Shown here: positions 25,247 to 33,423 of the stretch, piece by piece
Position numbering within the stretch: position 1 is the stretch's first letter
Layout of the letters: each line of letters opens with the position of its first letter
Assembly (NCBI RefSeq): GCF_007746075.1
Contig: NZ_CP036339.1
Span: 4,183,786-4,247,785, forward strand
Origin: Lacipirellula limnantheis
GTDB taxonomy: Bacteria > Planctomycetota > Planctomycetia > Pirellulales > Lacipirellulaceae
Length of the DNA: 64,000 bases
Direction of reading: 5' to 3'
The notes under the pieces: generated by a model
The model's input: only the letters and a program-made list of their open reading frames with translations
Databases searched by the model: none
Told to the model about the DNA's origin: nothing
Program-made: the position numbers and the translations under genes

Positions 25247-27058
25247 CTACGGCCCCTCGGTCTTTGCTTGCGCGCGCACGCTCGTGCTGGTCGGCGGCGC
25301 GTCTTGTTGAGCGTTGGCTGCTTCGCGCGCATCGACAAACCCGTCGCCGTCGCCGTCCAGTTCCTGAAACCGCGCAAGCTCGCCGAGAAACTCGCGACGG
25401 CTGAGGTCGCCATCGCCGTTAAAGTCGGCTTGGCGGAACCATGCGGGCTCCTCCGCCCTTGTCGCCAACGGCGCCCCTCGGGGCGGCGTGTAGAAGCCGT
25501 CGGTCCCAGCTCCGCGCAGAAACGCCACGGTCATCGAATAGGGCAGTTCATCGGCAGCGACTGCCCCATCGCCGTCGGCGTCTCGCGCCGCAAGTCGCTC
25601 CCGGCAGGCGGTCATCTCGCGCGTTCCGAGCCGCCCGTCGCCGTTGGCGTCGAGTTCTTCAAACAGTGCGTCTTCCTGGTCGTGCACCATCAATTCCAAC
25701 TGATGCTGCGATCCCCCGCCGTAGGTCATCGCGGGACCGGCCTGGGCGGCCGCGCCCGTTGCTGAAATCGCCAGCCTCGTCGCCCCGAGGGCGAGCACCA
25801 AGCGACTGGGCGCGGATTCGCCAACAAGTCTCACTTCTTCAGCGTTTCCCAGCAAAGTCACTTTCGCCGCCGGCTGCTCTGCCATCGCCGCCGAATCGAA
25901 GTCGACGGCGAGCGTGACGTGCGGTTCGATCGTCAACAACCGGCCCAGTTCATCGCGGTCGAGCCATTCTTCTCCCGACTCATCGAGTTGAGCGAACAGC
26001 TTCGGCAGCGCAGGAAAGCTCTCCGGGCCCAGCGTTTGGTGCGGCGAGTACATATCAGGAAGCATGTAATCCAAGCGTTCGACGTCGTATCCCGGTTCGA
26101 GATGCAATGCCGCGTCGCGGGTGGCGTCACTGGCGGCGTCGAGCTGATTTTGACCCAACAGTTGTTCGCGCAACGAAGCCAGTTCGTCGAGCGTGAGGAC
26201 CTGATCGTCATCCGCGTCGAGACCCAACAGTGCTGCGCCCGCCCCATCGAGCTCCGCGGCCGACAAGACTCCGTCGGCGTCACGGTCGAGAAAGGGCCAA
26301 ACTCGCGAATGGGTCCGGGAATCTGGGGCGTACGCGCGGCTGCTACGAACGCGAAACGCCGCCGCGCTGCGCCCCGAATCGCGTCCCAACCAGGCGGTCG
26401 CTTCTTGCTTCTGCAAATAGCCATCCTCATTAAGGTCATATTGCTTGATCGCATCGCGCTTCTGCCGTTCATTCATCGCCGCCGGGCCAGATGCCAAGCC
26501 CTTGAGAAACGTTTCGTTATCCATCAACTCCTTCCACGTCGCCGTGCCATCGCCGTCGCTGTCGGCTGCCTTCATGAGGGCAGCGAGCTGCGCATCAAAC
26601 GCTTCGTTGTAAGGATGGCCGTCAAGCGTCATGGCCACATCCATAAGCAACGGCCCGCCTGGCGTGAAGATGGCGATCCGCTCGGGCTTTGTCGCTGCCT
26701 TCTTTGGCTCCGGTTTCGCTTGCGATAGTGCGTCATCGGCGCTGCCCTCAGGAACAGGAGCCGGCTTGCGATCTTTCTCCGTACCGGTCGGCGGCGCGGC
26801 GGACACCGCCGCCGCCGGAGGAGGGCCCTCCACCGGCGCGGGGACGGACTTTTGCTTCTCGGCCTCGCTTGCGGGCGTGCCGCTGGCGCCTTGCGGTGCA
26901 CTCGGCGCCGTGGCATGTTTCACATCACTGGCGGTCGAATGAGCGTCTTCAGGCGTCTTCGGGATTCCCCTCGGCGTGGCTGAAGGCGGCGATTCGTTAC
27001 AGCCGCTCGCTGCCGTGACGAGTAGCGCGAGCATCCAGATCGGCCAACGTCCCGTCAC
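25247..27058 (-). CDS. Lipoprotein with nine EF-hand calcium-binding loops
   Basis: 603 residues from GTG 27058. An earlier GTG at 27109 is in frame, but GAAGGA lies six bases before 27058 and this start gives a short lipoprotein signal ending TAASGC. A Pro/Ala/Lys-rich linker (~22-130) follows. Then nine EF-hand loops: DSDGDGTATWKE, DLNEDGYLQKQE, DRDADGVLSAAE, DADDDQVLTLDE, DESGEEWLDRDE (degenerate), DANGDGRLGTRE, DADGDGAVAADE, DFNGDGDLSRRE and DGDGDGFVDARE. Between loops 5 and 6 lies a ~110-residue domain without such loops. Such proteins in planctomycetes travel with DUF1501/DUF1549 genes, as here (54 bases downstream of the DUF1501 gene). Calcium binding is predicted by the loops; the downstream role is unknown. 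Confidence 0.88.
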   Translation of the reverse strand: MTGRWPIWMLALLVTAASGCNESPPSATPRGIPKTPEDAHSTASDVKHATAPSAPQGASGTPASEAEKQKSVPAPVEGPPPAAAVSAAPPTGTEKDRKPAPVPEGSADDALSQAKPEPKKAATKPERIAIFTPGGPLLMDVAMTLDGHPYNEAFDAQLAALMKAADSDGDGTATWKELMDNETFLKGLASGPAAMNERQKRDAIKQYDLNEDGYLQKQEATAWLGRDSGRSAAAFRVRSSRAYAPDSRTHSRVWPFLDRDADGVLSAAELDGAGAALLGLDADDDQVLTLDELASLREQLLGQNQLDAASDATRDAALHLEPGYDVERLDYMLPDMYSPHQTLGPESFPALPKLFAQLDESGEEWLDRDELGRLLTIEPHVTLAVDFDSAAMAEQPAAKVTLLGNAEEVRLVGESAPSRLVLALGATRLAISATGAAAQAGPAMTYGGGSQHQLELMVHDQEDALFEELDANGDGRLGTREMTACRERLAARDADGDGAVAADELPYSMTVAFLRGAGTDGFYTPPRGAPLATRAEEPAWFRQADFNGDGDLSRREFLGELARFQELDGDGDGFVDAREAANAQQDAPPTSTSVRAQAKTEGP

Positions 27059-27111
27059 GGCAATTCCTTCGCGACTAGCTGCTTGAGAATGACTTGCTGC
27101 GATACGCACAC

Positions 27112-28452
27112 CTACGCCAGCAGGTCGGCGATCGGCGTTCCTTCGGCAATCTTGATTGGCCGCTCACCCATCGCTAGATTTTCGGCGTCGGGCGGCACGC
27201 CGAGCGCCGCGCAGAGCGTCGCCAGCACGTCGCCGATGGCGACCGGCTTTTCTTCGACCTTCATACCGTCGTCGCTGGTTCGCCCATACGCTTGACCACC
27301 CTTGATCCCTCCTCCCGCCAGAACGCACGACCACGCATTGGGAAAATGGTCGCGGCCCCCCATCGCATTGATCACCGGCGTACGACCGAATTCGCCCATC
27401 CATACGATCGTGGTGTCGTCGAGTAGCCGGCGCTCGCTTAGTTCCGTCATCAGCGTCCCCCAACCGGCGTCGAGTTCTTCCGATAACTTTTTTACGAGCT
27501 TGAAGTTATCGGCATGGGTATCCCAACCGAGACCGGCACCTAGCGACACCTCGACGAACGGGACGCCGCGCTCCACCAGCCGGCGCGCGAGCAGACATCC
27601 TTGGCCGAACATACCCGGACCGTACTTCTCACGGACTGAATCTTCCTCTTGCGACAAATCGAAAGCGGCCCGCACTTCAGGTCGCATCATATCGGCCGCT
27701 TTACGATAGAGAGCGTTGTGGGCGATAAACGACGCCGCACTATGATCGTCGAGAAAGCGCTGCTCCATGGCGTTCCACAGTTTCATTCGGCGCATTGCCT
27801 GCGCCTCGCCGACTCCCGAGGGCAACTCCAGGTCGTCGAGCTTCAACGCGGCGAACTTCGGCGAGACGACGCCCGGCAACACGCCTGGCGCGGCGCCGGC
27901 GCCTCCGACCAAGGCCGGCGAATAGCTAGCGCCGAGGAAGCCGGGCCCGAAGGCTGCGGGACTGATTTGCTGCGTCGGGGCAACGCTCACGTAGTTTGGC
28001 AGCGCGGACTCCGCCGTCGCCCCCAGTGCCTTCGCCAACGAACAAGCGATTGAAGGATATGCGACCGCGCCCATCGGCGGCTGCCCGGTCCGCACGAGGT
28101 ACGTCCCGCGCTCGTGATCTCCCTCCTTCGTCGTGAGCGAACGAATCACGGCCATGCGCTCGGCGTGTTCGGCCAGCGTCGGCAGGTGTTCGCTGAAGCG
28201 CAGCCCTGGCGTCCGCGTGGCGACCTCCTTGAACTCGCCGCCGTTGTTGTGTCCTGGCTTCATGTCAAACGTATCGGTCTGCGTCGGTCCGCCGCTCATC
28301 CACAGCAGGATGCAATGCCGCTTCCGGCGAGGATCGGCGGCGACTTGCTCCGCGAGCGCGGGGAGCCAACTCGCGCACGTCGAGCCCATCAGCCCCAAGC
28401 CGAGATGGCGGAACATTTCGCGACGATCTAAATGCCAGAGCGGTTGGAGCAT
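27112..28452 (-). CDS. DUF1501 domain protein (planctomycete, Tat-type export)
   Basis: 446 residues. The N-terminus MLQPLWHLDRREMFRHLGLG has the RRxMF start of a Tat-like signal. DUF1501 signatures follow: HCILLWMSGGPTQTDTFDMK with the TDTFD motif, SLTTKEGDHERGTYLVRTG, VPFVEVSLGAGLGWDTHADN, and near the C-terminus VWMGEFGRTPVINAMGGRDH. This alkaline-phosphatase/sulfatase-like superfamily is hugely expanded in planctomycetes; its substrates are unknown. It almost always pairs with a DUF1549/DUF1553 protein, found here just upstream (28582-30246), and is followed by the EF-hand lipoprotein, so the three probably form one transcription unit on the minus strand. Confidence 0.93.
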   Translation of the reverse strand: MLQPLWHLDRREMFRHLGLGLMGSTCASWLPALAEQVAADPRRKRHCILLWMSGGPTQTDTFDMKPGHNNGGEFKEVATRTPGLRFSEHLPTLAEHAERMAVIRSLTTKEGDHERGTYLVRTGQPPMGAVAYPSIACSLAKALGATAESALPNYVSVAPTQQISPAAFGPGFLGASYSPALVGGAGAAPGVLPGVVSPKFAALKLDDLELPSGVGEAQAMRRMKLWNAMEQRFLDDHSAASFIAHNALYRKAADMMRPEVRAAFDLSQEEDSVREKYGPGMFGQGCLLARRLVERGVPFVEVSLGAGLGWDTHADNFKLVKKLSEELDAGWGTLMTELSERRLLDDTTIVWMGEFGRTPVINAMGGRDHFPNAWSCVLAGGGIKGGQAYGRTSDDGMKVEEKPVAIGDVLATLCAALGVPPDAENLAMGERPIKIAEGTPIADLLA

Positions 28453-28581
28453 TGTTTCAGTCCGTTATTGACGTTGGGCGCCTTTACTGAATTGGCACTC
28501 ACACCTACAAGATGCGCACCGATGATTTACTCGCGAGTTTTTCACGACGCCGCTTAAATCCCGTCATTCTCAAATCCAACC

Positions 28582-30246
28582 TCAATGATTAAATGCAAAC
28601 TCCGTGCTATTTAGCAGCGCCCAAAAGCTGTCGCTCAGCGCTTGCCGGCGGTCGGCTTCGCTCTCCGCTGCCGAGATCGCGTCGACGAACAGCGCCCTTT
28701 CCTCGGCCGAGGGAAGTCGCGACAGCGTTGCGAGGAACAGCGCATCAACTCGCTCGACGTCGCTGAAATACGGGGCGTCGATCGCCCCCAACAGCCGGCT
28801 TTCTTGGGGCGCCGTCACCCGCGACGTTGTCTGGCCGTTCATCAGCATCAGCGCCTGCAACGTGCCGGCGCGGTACTCGGTAGGCTCTCCCGGCGGCGGG
28901 CGCATCCGGCGCACGAATTCGATCCGATTCGGATCCTCATCGAGCATCGCCGCCATGTTGCTCGCACCCGCGCGGTTCCAAGCGTTCGTGGTCTCGCTCG
29001 GCGGCGCCAGTCGCATGAAGCTGTCGTACAGTTGCTCCGGCGTCAGCGGCTTGGGCAACATGGCCGCAAACAATTCCGGCGGCTGGCGCTGATCGCCCGC
29101 AAAGCGGCTCGAACGCTGATATGCCTGCGTATTGGCCAGTGTTCTCCAGAGCTGCTGCAAGTCGAACTTCGACGCCACAAAGTGCTCCGCAAGTTCATCG
29201 AGTATCTGTTCGTTCGTCGTCATCTCCGCGGAGTCGTCAAGTTCGTCGAGCGTGGCCACCAGCCCCTTGCCAAACAGATGCGACCAGGCCCAGTTGACCG
29301 CCGCACGGGAGAAGTAGCGGTTATCGCGCGAGGTGAGCCACAACACCAACTGCGAGCGGCGACTCGCACTATCTTCCGCCGAAAGCTCATCGCCGCGGGG
29401 ATACTTGGGCGGCACAATTTCCTCGGACTCAGGAAGTTTCACCTCGCCGCGATCGACGTCGACTAGCTTGTACGACGCCTGCATCATTCCCGGCGCGTTG
29501 CCGGGCGACTTCGTCCGGGCGAAGAACGCGGCGAGGCCCCAGAACTCTCGCTGCGACCAATTTGCAAACGGATGGTCGTGGCATTGGGCGCATTGCAGCT
29601 TCACGCCAAGGAATAATTCCGCCGCACTCGCGGCCACTTTCTCCGGCGCGACGTCATGCGACTGGTAGTAAAGAGCAGGTCCCAATTCGTCTCCGCCGTT
29701 GGTCAGCAGCAAGCTGCCCACGAGATTGTCGTAGCGCAAGTTCCGCGCGAAGCGCGTGCGGAGCCACTTCTGCAAGGCGGCGGCCTCGCGCTGCCGCGAC
29801 GGATCGGCGCCCGCCGGCAAGATGCGATTGCGCCAGGTCGTGGCCATATGAGTCGGGTGGCCCGACGAAGCCAGCAATCGGTCAATCAGATCCGCACGCT
29901 TCGTCGGGTGCTGATCAGCTAAGAACTCACGTACTTCCGAAGTCCGCGGTACGACTCCCTTGAGGTCGAGCGAGGCCCTCCGCAGAAACTCTGCATCGTC
30001 CGCGAGTGATGACGGCGTCACGCCGGCCGCCGCTTGTCCCTGGGCAAGCAACTCGTCCACGCGTCGCGACATCGCTGCGTGACGCGGCTCCGCTTCACTT
30101 CGGTTGACGTCGGCGCCAGTTGCGAGCGGTTCACTGGTATCGGCCAGTGCCGGCGCATGACACGCGATGGCCATTCCCAGTAAAAGCGCGGCGAGAAGGT
30201 GCTTCCGGCAGGAGCGAGCGCGATGCGCAGTGATTAGCCAACCCAT
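28582..30246 (-). CDS. DUF1549/DUF1553 domain protein
   Basis: 554 residues from ATG 30246, preferred to 30318 because GGAGG lies nine bases before it and the signal peptide then starts at once (MGWLITAHRARSCRKHLLAA). Residues ~75-260 are DUF1549: DDAEFLRRASLDLKGVVPRT, then LFLGVKLQCAQCHDHPFANW with a CxxCH that may bind haem or a metal. Residues ~300-540 are DUF1553: RAAVNWAWSHLFGKGLVATL, ILDELAEHFVASKFDLQQLW and the final DSFWALLNSTEFAFNH. This is the standard partner of DUF1501 proteins. The DUF1501 gene follows 129 bases downstream on the same strand. The molecular function of the pair is not established. Confidence 0.92.
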   Translation of the reverse strand: MGWLITAHRARSCRKHLLAALLLGMAIACHAPALADTSEPLATGADVNRSEAEPRHAAMSRRVDELLAQGQAAAGVTPSSLADDAEFLRRASLDLKGVVPRTSEVREFLADQHPTKRADLIDRLLASSGHPTHMATTWRNRILPAGADPSRQREAAALQKWLRTRFARNLRYDNLVGSLLLTNGGDELGPALYYQSHDVAPEKVAASAAELFLGVKLQCAQCHDHPFANWSQREFWGLAAFFARTKSPGNAPGMMQASYKLVDVDRGEVKLPESEEIVPPKYPRGDELSAEDSASRRSQLVLWLTSRDNRYFSRAAVNWAWSHLFGKGLVATLDELDDSAEMTTNEQILDELAEHFVASKFDLQQLWRTLANTQAYQRSSRFAGDQRQPPELFAAMLPKPLTPEQLYDSFMRLAPPSETTNAWNRAGASNMAAMLDEDPNRIEFVRRMRPPPGEPTEYRAGTLQALMLMNGQTTSRVTAPQESRLLGAIDAPYFSDVERVDALFLATLSRLPSAEERALFVDAISAAESEADRRQALSDSFWALLNSTEFAFNH

Positions 30247-30678
30247 GAATCGCGGCCTCCATGGCGCCTGCGGAAGTCGGGCGAACGCCTCCAGTATAGC
30301 GATGTTCGTCGTCCACACGCCAATCTTTGCCAGATTGCCGCTGGAACGGCAGGCGATGGCGAATTGCGTGGCCTCAGAGGCATTCCACTCCGGAGATCTA
30401 GCCGCAGTAGGTTTTTGTGCAACGAAACTCCCCGATTGAGTGATGGCGAGCTGGCGGAAGGCCAGCCACCGAAAAACTGGGGCGATTTCGTGGAATATCG
30501 GGCGAGCCGGAGCGCGACGCGGACTTACTAACTCCGGTGCGGGGCCGCCTCGCGTTCAACCCATGCCAAGAGCGTTTGCGAGCGGGATGACGGCAACGGT
30601 ATAACAGCGGCAAGTTGATGAGGTTTGCCAGTTCACGCCGCGTCTCTGCGGCTGGGTTTATTCGAAGGATCATGCCTG
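30247..30678. other. Divergent intergenic region
   Basis: 432 bases between the DUF1549/1553 gene (minus) and the lactonase-type gene (plus), so it should hold two divergent promoters. I see no strong -35/-10 pair and no extended inverted repeat; short frames show no conserved sequence. The in-frame ATG at 30625 upstream of the lactonase gene was not taken as its start. Confidence 0.45.
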
Positions 30679-31842
30679 ATGTCTTTCCACGCTTTGATTG
30701 GCCGTTATTTCGCGCTGGCGCTGCTCGCCGTCCTGCCAGCCGGCACGCTCCTTGGCGCCGATCCTGCAACCGCGCTGCGGATTTACATCGGCACCTATAC
30801 CGGATCCAGCGGGAGCCAGGGCATTTACCAAGCCGAGTTGAACGTCGCCGACGGCGCGTTGAAACTGGTTGGTCTGGCGGGCGAGGCCAAGAACCCATCC
30901 TTCATTGCGCTCCCGCCCAGCGCCAAGTTCCTGTACGCCGTCAGCGAAGTTGACGACTATGACGACTCGCGCGGCGGCGCTCTCTCGGCGTTTGCCGTCG
31001 ACGCTGCTACCGGCAACCTTGAGTTGCTCAACCATCAGTCCTCTGGCGGCGCCGGTCCTTGCTTCGTCTCGCTCGATAAGTCAGGCAAGCATGCCCTGGT
31101 TGCCAACTACGGCGGCGGCAGCGTCGCGGTCCTGCCGATCGACGCCGCCGGCAAGCTCCAGCCCGCGAGTTGCTTCATCCAGCAAGAAGGATCCGGCCCC
31201 GACAAGTCGCGCCAGGAGGGGCCTCATGCGCACTGCATCAAGCTCGACGCCGCGAATCGGTTCGCCCTGGCGTGCGACCTCGGGGCCGACAAGGTCTTCA
31301 TCTATCGCTTCGATCCGGCTTCCGGCAAACTCACAGTGGCCGACCAACCGTGGATGGAGACCGAACCCGCCGCCGGCCCGCGTCATCTCGCGTTCCACCC
31401 CAGCGGCAAATGGGTGTACGTCGTCAACGAACTCAACAGCACCCTCACCGCCGCCGCCTACGACGGCGAAGCCGGCACGCTGAAGCGGCTGCAGAGCCTC
31501 AGCACGATTCCTGCCGGCGGCGTCCCGGGGAACTCCGGCGCCGAAGTGGTCGCCCATCCCAACGGCAAGTTCGTCTACAGCTCGAACCGCGGCGACAACT
31601 CGATCGCAATGTTCGCCATCGACCGGCAAACCGGCAAACTTACTTCGCTTGGCCAACATCCCGTCGGCGGGAAAACGCCGCGCAACTTCAATATCGATCC
31701 GAGCGGTAAGTTTCTTCTAGCCGCAGCGCAAGATTCGGATCGAATTGTCGTCCACGCGATCGATCAGGCGACCGGCAAGCTGACGCAGACCGAGCACTCG
31801 ATCGACGTGCCGATGCCAGTCTGCATCAAGTTCGCGCCGTGA
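30679..31842 (+). CDS. Exported lactonase, seven-bladed propeller (6-phosphogluconolactonase YbhE family)
   Basis: 387 residues from ATG 30679; the in-frame ATG at 30625 would place 18 extra residues before the signal peptide. MSFHALIGRYFALALLAVLP with cleavage near LLGA marks export. The mature part is the lactonase propeller: IYIGTYTGSSGSQGIYQAEL, KNPSFIALPPSAKFLYAVSE, the conserved GPHAHCIKLD, GPRHLAFHPSGKWVYVVNEL, and PRNFNIDPSGKFLLAAAQDS. Cytoplasmic YbhE hydrolyses 6-phosphogluconolactone; an exported form cannot easily meet that substrate, so it more likely acts on other sugar lactones or binds a ligand. GAAGGA lies about ten bases before the start. It is monocistronic as far as visible. 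Confidence 0.88.
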   Translation: MSFHALIGRYFALALLAVLPAGTLLGADPATALRIYIGTYTGSSGSQGIYQAELNVADGALKLVGLAGEAKNPSFIALPPSAKFLYAVSEVDDYDDSRGGALSAFAVDAATGNLELLNHQSSGGAGPCFVSLDKSGKHALVANYGGGSVAVLPIDAAGKLQPASCFIQQEGSGPDKSRQEGPHAHCIKLDAANRFALACDLGADKVFIYRFDPASGKLTVADQPWMETEPAAGPRHLAFHPSGKWVYVVNELNSTLTAAAYDGEAGTLKRLQSLSTIPAGGVPGNSGAEVVAHPNGKFVYSSNRGDNSIAMFAIDRQTGKLTSLGQHPVGGKTPRNFNIDPSGKFLLAAAQDSDRIVVHAIDQATGKLTQTEHSIDVPMPVCIKFAP

Positions 31843-32143
31843 AGCGTTGGTAACGCATGAAGGTGTCGGGAGCCTTTCGCCACTGGCGAGTTTACTTCCA
31901 TTGGTGCGATTCCAGTGGCAAAAGGCTCCCGACACCTTCGCGTTCACCTCACATTCACGGTATCGCGCACCGCGCTGTCGCGCCAACGCAAACCTCGTGC
32001 GATCGGCCCTCTGCGCCGCTTCGTAACGCTGTCCACTCGCCATCAGGTTGAGTAAGCTCGACCAGAGGGAAGCCCACAGGTTTCTCTCGCGAGCCGCTCC
32101 CTTGATGGGAGGGGTCGTCATCGACACGCAGCGAGGTAGAGAC
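31843..32143. other. Intergenic region with a long inverted repeat
   Basis: 301 bases between the lactonase-type gene and the NlpC/P60 gene. The first ~100 bases are taken up by the inverted repeat described separately; the rest has no conserved frame. The frame of the NlpC/P60 gene is open back to 32048, but the signal peptide and a GAGGT box support 32144. Confidence 0.5.
31852..31944. repeat. Long imperfect inverted repeat (28-base arms)
   Basis: Arms 31859-31886 and 31912-31939 are reverse complements at 27 of 28 positions, with a 25-base spacer. Past a two-base bulge the stem gains five more pairs (31852-31856 with 31940-31944). It starts 17 bases after the lactonase stop. It could act as a transcript end, but its length and lack of a T-run suggest a dispersed intergenic palindrome (REP/MITE-like). 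Confidence 0.7.
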
Positions 32144-33310
32144 ATGCATCGGTTCGCATTGGCGACGTTCTCCGTTTTCTTTGTCATCGCTAACTCTCTC
32201 CACGCTCAAGAAGCACCGCCGATCGATCGTCCCGTCGACAAGGCCGTCATCGAGCGCCTCGCCAAGCAGGCCGAGCCTGACCTCCAAGGTCGCCAAAGCC
32301 ACCTTCGCCAGTACGTCGATTCCTTCCGCTTCAACTCGGCGAACGACGTGCGACTCTGCGTCTACGACGTGACCGCCGAACCCGCCGGCGCCAAAGGCGT
32401 TCGCCTCACCGGTTTCGTCGAGTTCCCTGAAACGCGCACCGCCCTCGAAGCCTACTTCCACAAGCTTGGCTTCGCCCCCGTTGAAAACAAACTCGAAACG
32501 CTCCCGGCCCAGTCGCTCGGCGAGAAGCGTTTCGGCTTCATCAAGTCGGCACACAGCCTTTCTTATGCCGAGCCGGCCGAGCAGGAAATCGTCACCGATT
32601 GTCTCCTCGGCGAGTCGCTGTTTCTGTTGCGACGCGAAAACGACCACTACCTTGTGCACAACGGCGACGGCTACCTCGGCTTCGTCGCCGCCAAAGACAT
32701 CCTGCCAGTCGATGAAGTTGAGTTCGCCAAGTACCTCGCAGGCCCGCGGGTCAGCGTCCGGAAGGACCAGCCCGCAGCCGACGGCCGCGCGATTCTCGCC
32801 GCGAGCCGACTCAAATACCTCCGCACCGACGGCGACCACCATGTCGCCCAACTTCCCACCGGTGAAGAGGTGAACGTCCCCGCCGCCGAAAGCGATCTCC
32901 GCGACACGCCCGCTGAAAAGCTCGACGTCGTCTGCACGAATGCCAAGCAACTTCTCGGCACCAAGTACCTCTGGGGCGGCAAAACGTCCAGCGGCGTCGA
33001 TTGCTCCGGCCTCGTGCAGATCGCCTACGGCAACGCTGGCGTCCGGCTCCCGCGCGATTCGACCCAGCAGATCCACATGGGGCAACTCACCGGCACGCGC
33101 TGGTCGCGGGCCGCGATGCGCCGCGGCGACACGCTCTACTTCATCAACCCGCAAGGCAAGATCAGCCATACCGGCCTCTACCTCGGCGACGATCAGTTCA
33201 TTCACGCCGTCTCGCCGGTGGTGCGGATCAATAGCTTCAATCCCGCAGACAAAAACTACGACCAAGCCCGCCACGCCTCCTTTGCCTTTGCTCGGCGGTT
33301 GTGGGAATAG
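32144..33310 (+). CDS. NlpC/P60-family peptidoglycan endopeptidase, exported
   Basis: 388 residues from ATG 32144 (GAGGT eight bases upstream; signal peptide MHRFALATFSVFFVIANSLH, cleavage near AQEA). Residues ~30-150 are a family-specific N-terminal domain; ~150-260 carry an SH3-like region (HNGDGYLGFVAAKDILPVDE). The C-terminal ~115 residues are NlpC/P60 with the catalytic triad elements in order: VDCSGLVQIAYGNAG with Cys287, ISHTGLYLGDDQFIHAVSP with the His, then a polar third residue. These enzymes cleave gamma-D-Glu-diamino acid bonds in the peptidoglycan stem. The next gene is a peptidoglycan amidase, so the two may form a wall-remodelling pair, notable because planctomycete peptidoglycan was long overlooked. 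Confidence 0.92.
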   Translation: MHRFALATFSVFFVIANSLHAQEAPPIDRPVDKAVIERLAKQAEPDLQGRQSHLRQYVDSFRFNSANDVRLCVYDVTAEPAGAKGVRLTGFVEFPETRTALEAYFHKLGFAPVENKLETLPAQSLGEKRFGFIKSAHSLSYAEPAEQEIVTDCLLGESLFLLRRENDHYLVHNGDGYLGFVAAKDILPVDEVEFAKYLAGPRVSVRKDQPAADGRAILAASRLKYLRTDGDHHVAQLPTGEEVNVPAAESDLRDTPAEKLDVVCTNAKQLLGTKYLWGGKTSSGVDCSGLVQIAYGNAGVRLPRDSTQQIHMGQLTGTRWSRAAMRRGDTLYFINPQGKISHTGLYLGDDQFIHAVSPVVRINSFNPADKNYDQARHASFAFARRLWE

Positions 33311-33327
33311 ACGCCGCTCACCACTTC

Positions 33328-33353
33328 GGACTGGTCGCTTAAGCGACCAGTCC
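33328..33353. repeat. Perfect 26-base palindrome
   Basis: Positions 33328-33353 read identically on both strands (half-site GGACTGGTCGCTT), 17 bases after the NlpC/P60 stop. With no loop to spare it would fold as a tight hairpin after opening. No T-run follows. Candidate transcript end or dispersed palindrome between two wall-enzyme genes. Confidence 0.65.
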
Positions 33354-33423
33354 AATGTGGTCTCCGTCCTTAACTCGCCCCATTCCTCCGATTCTTCAAT
33401 CGTTAGACACCTGAGACAAACCA

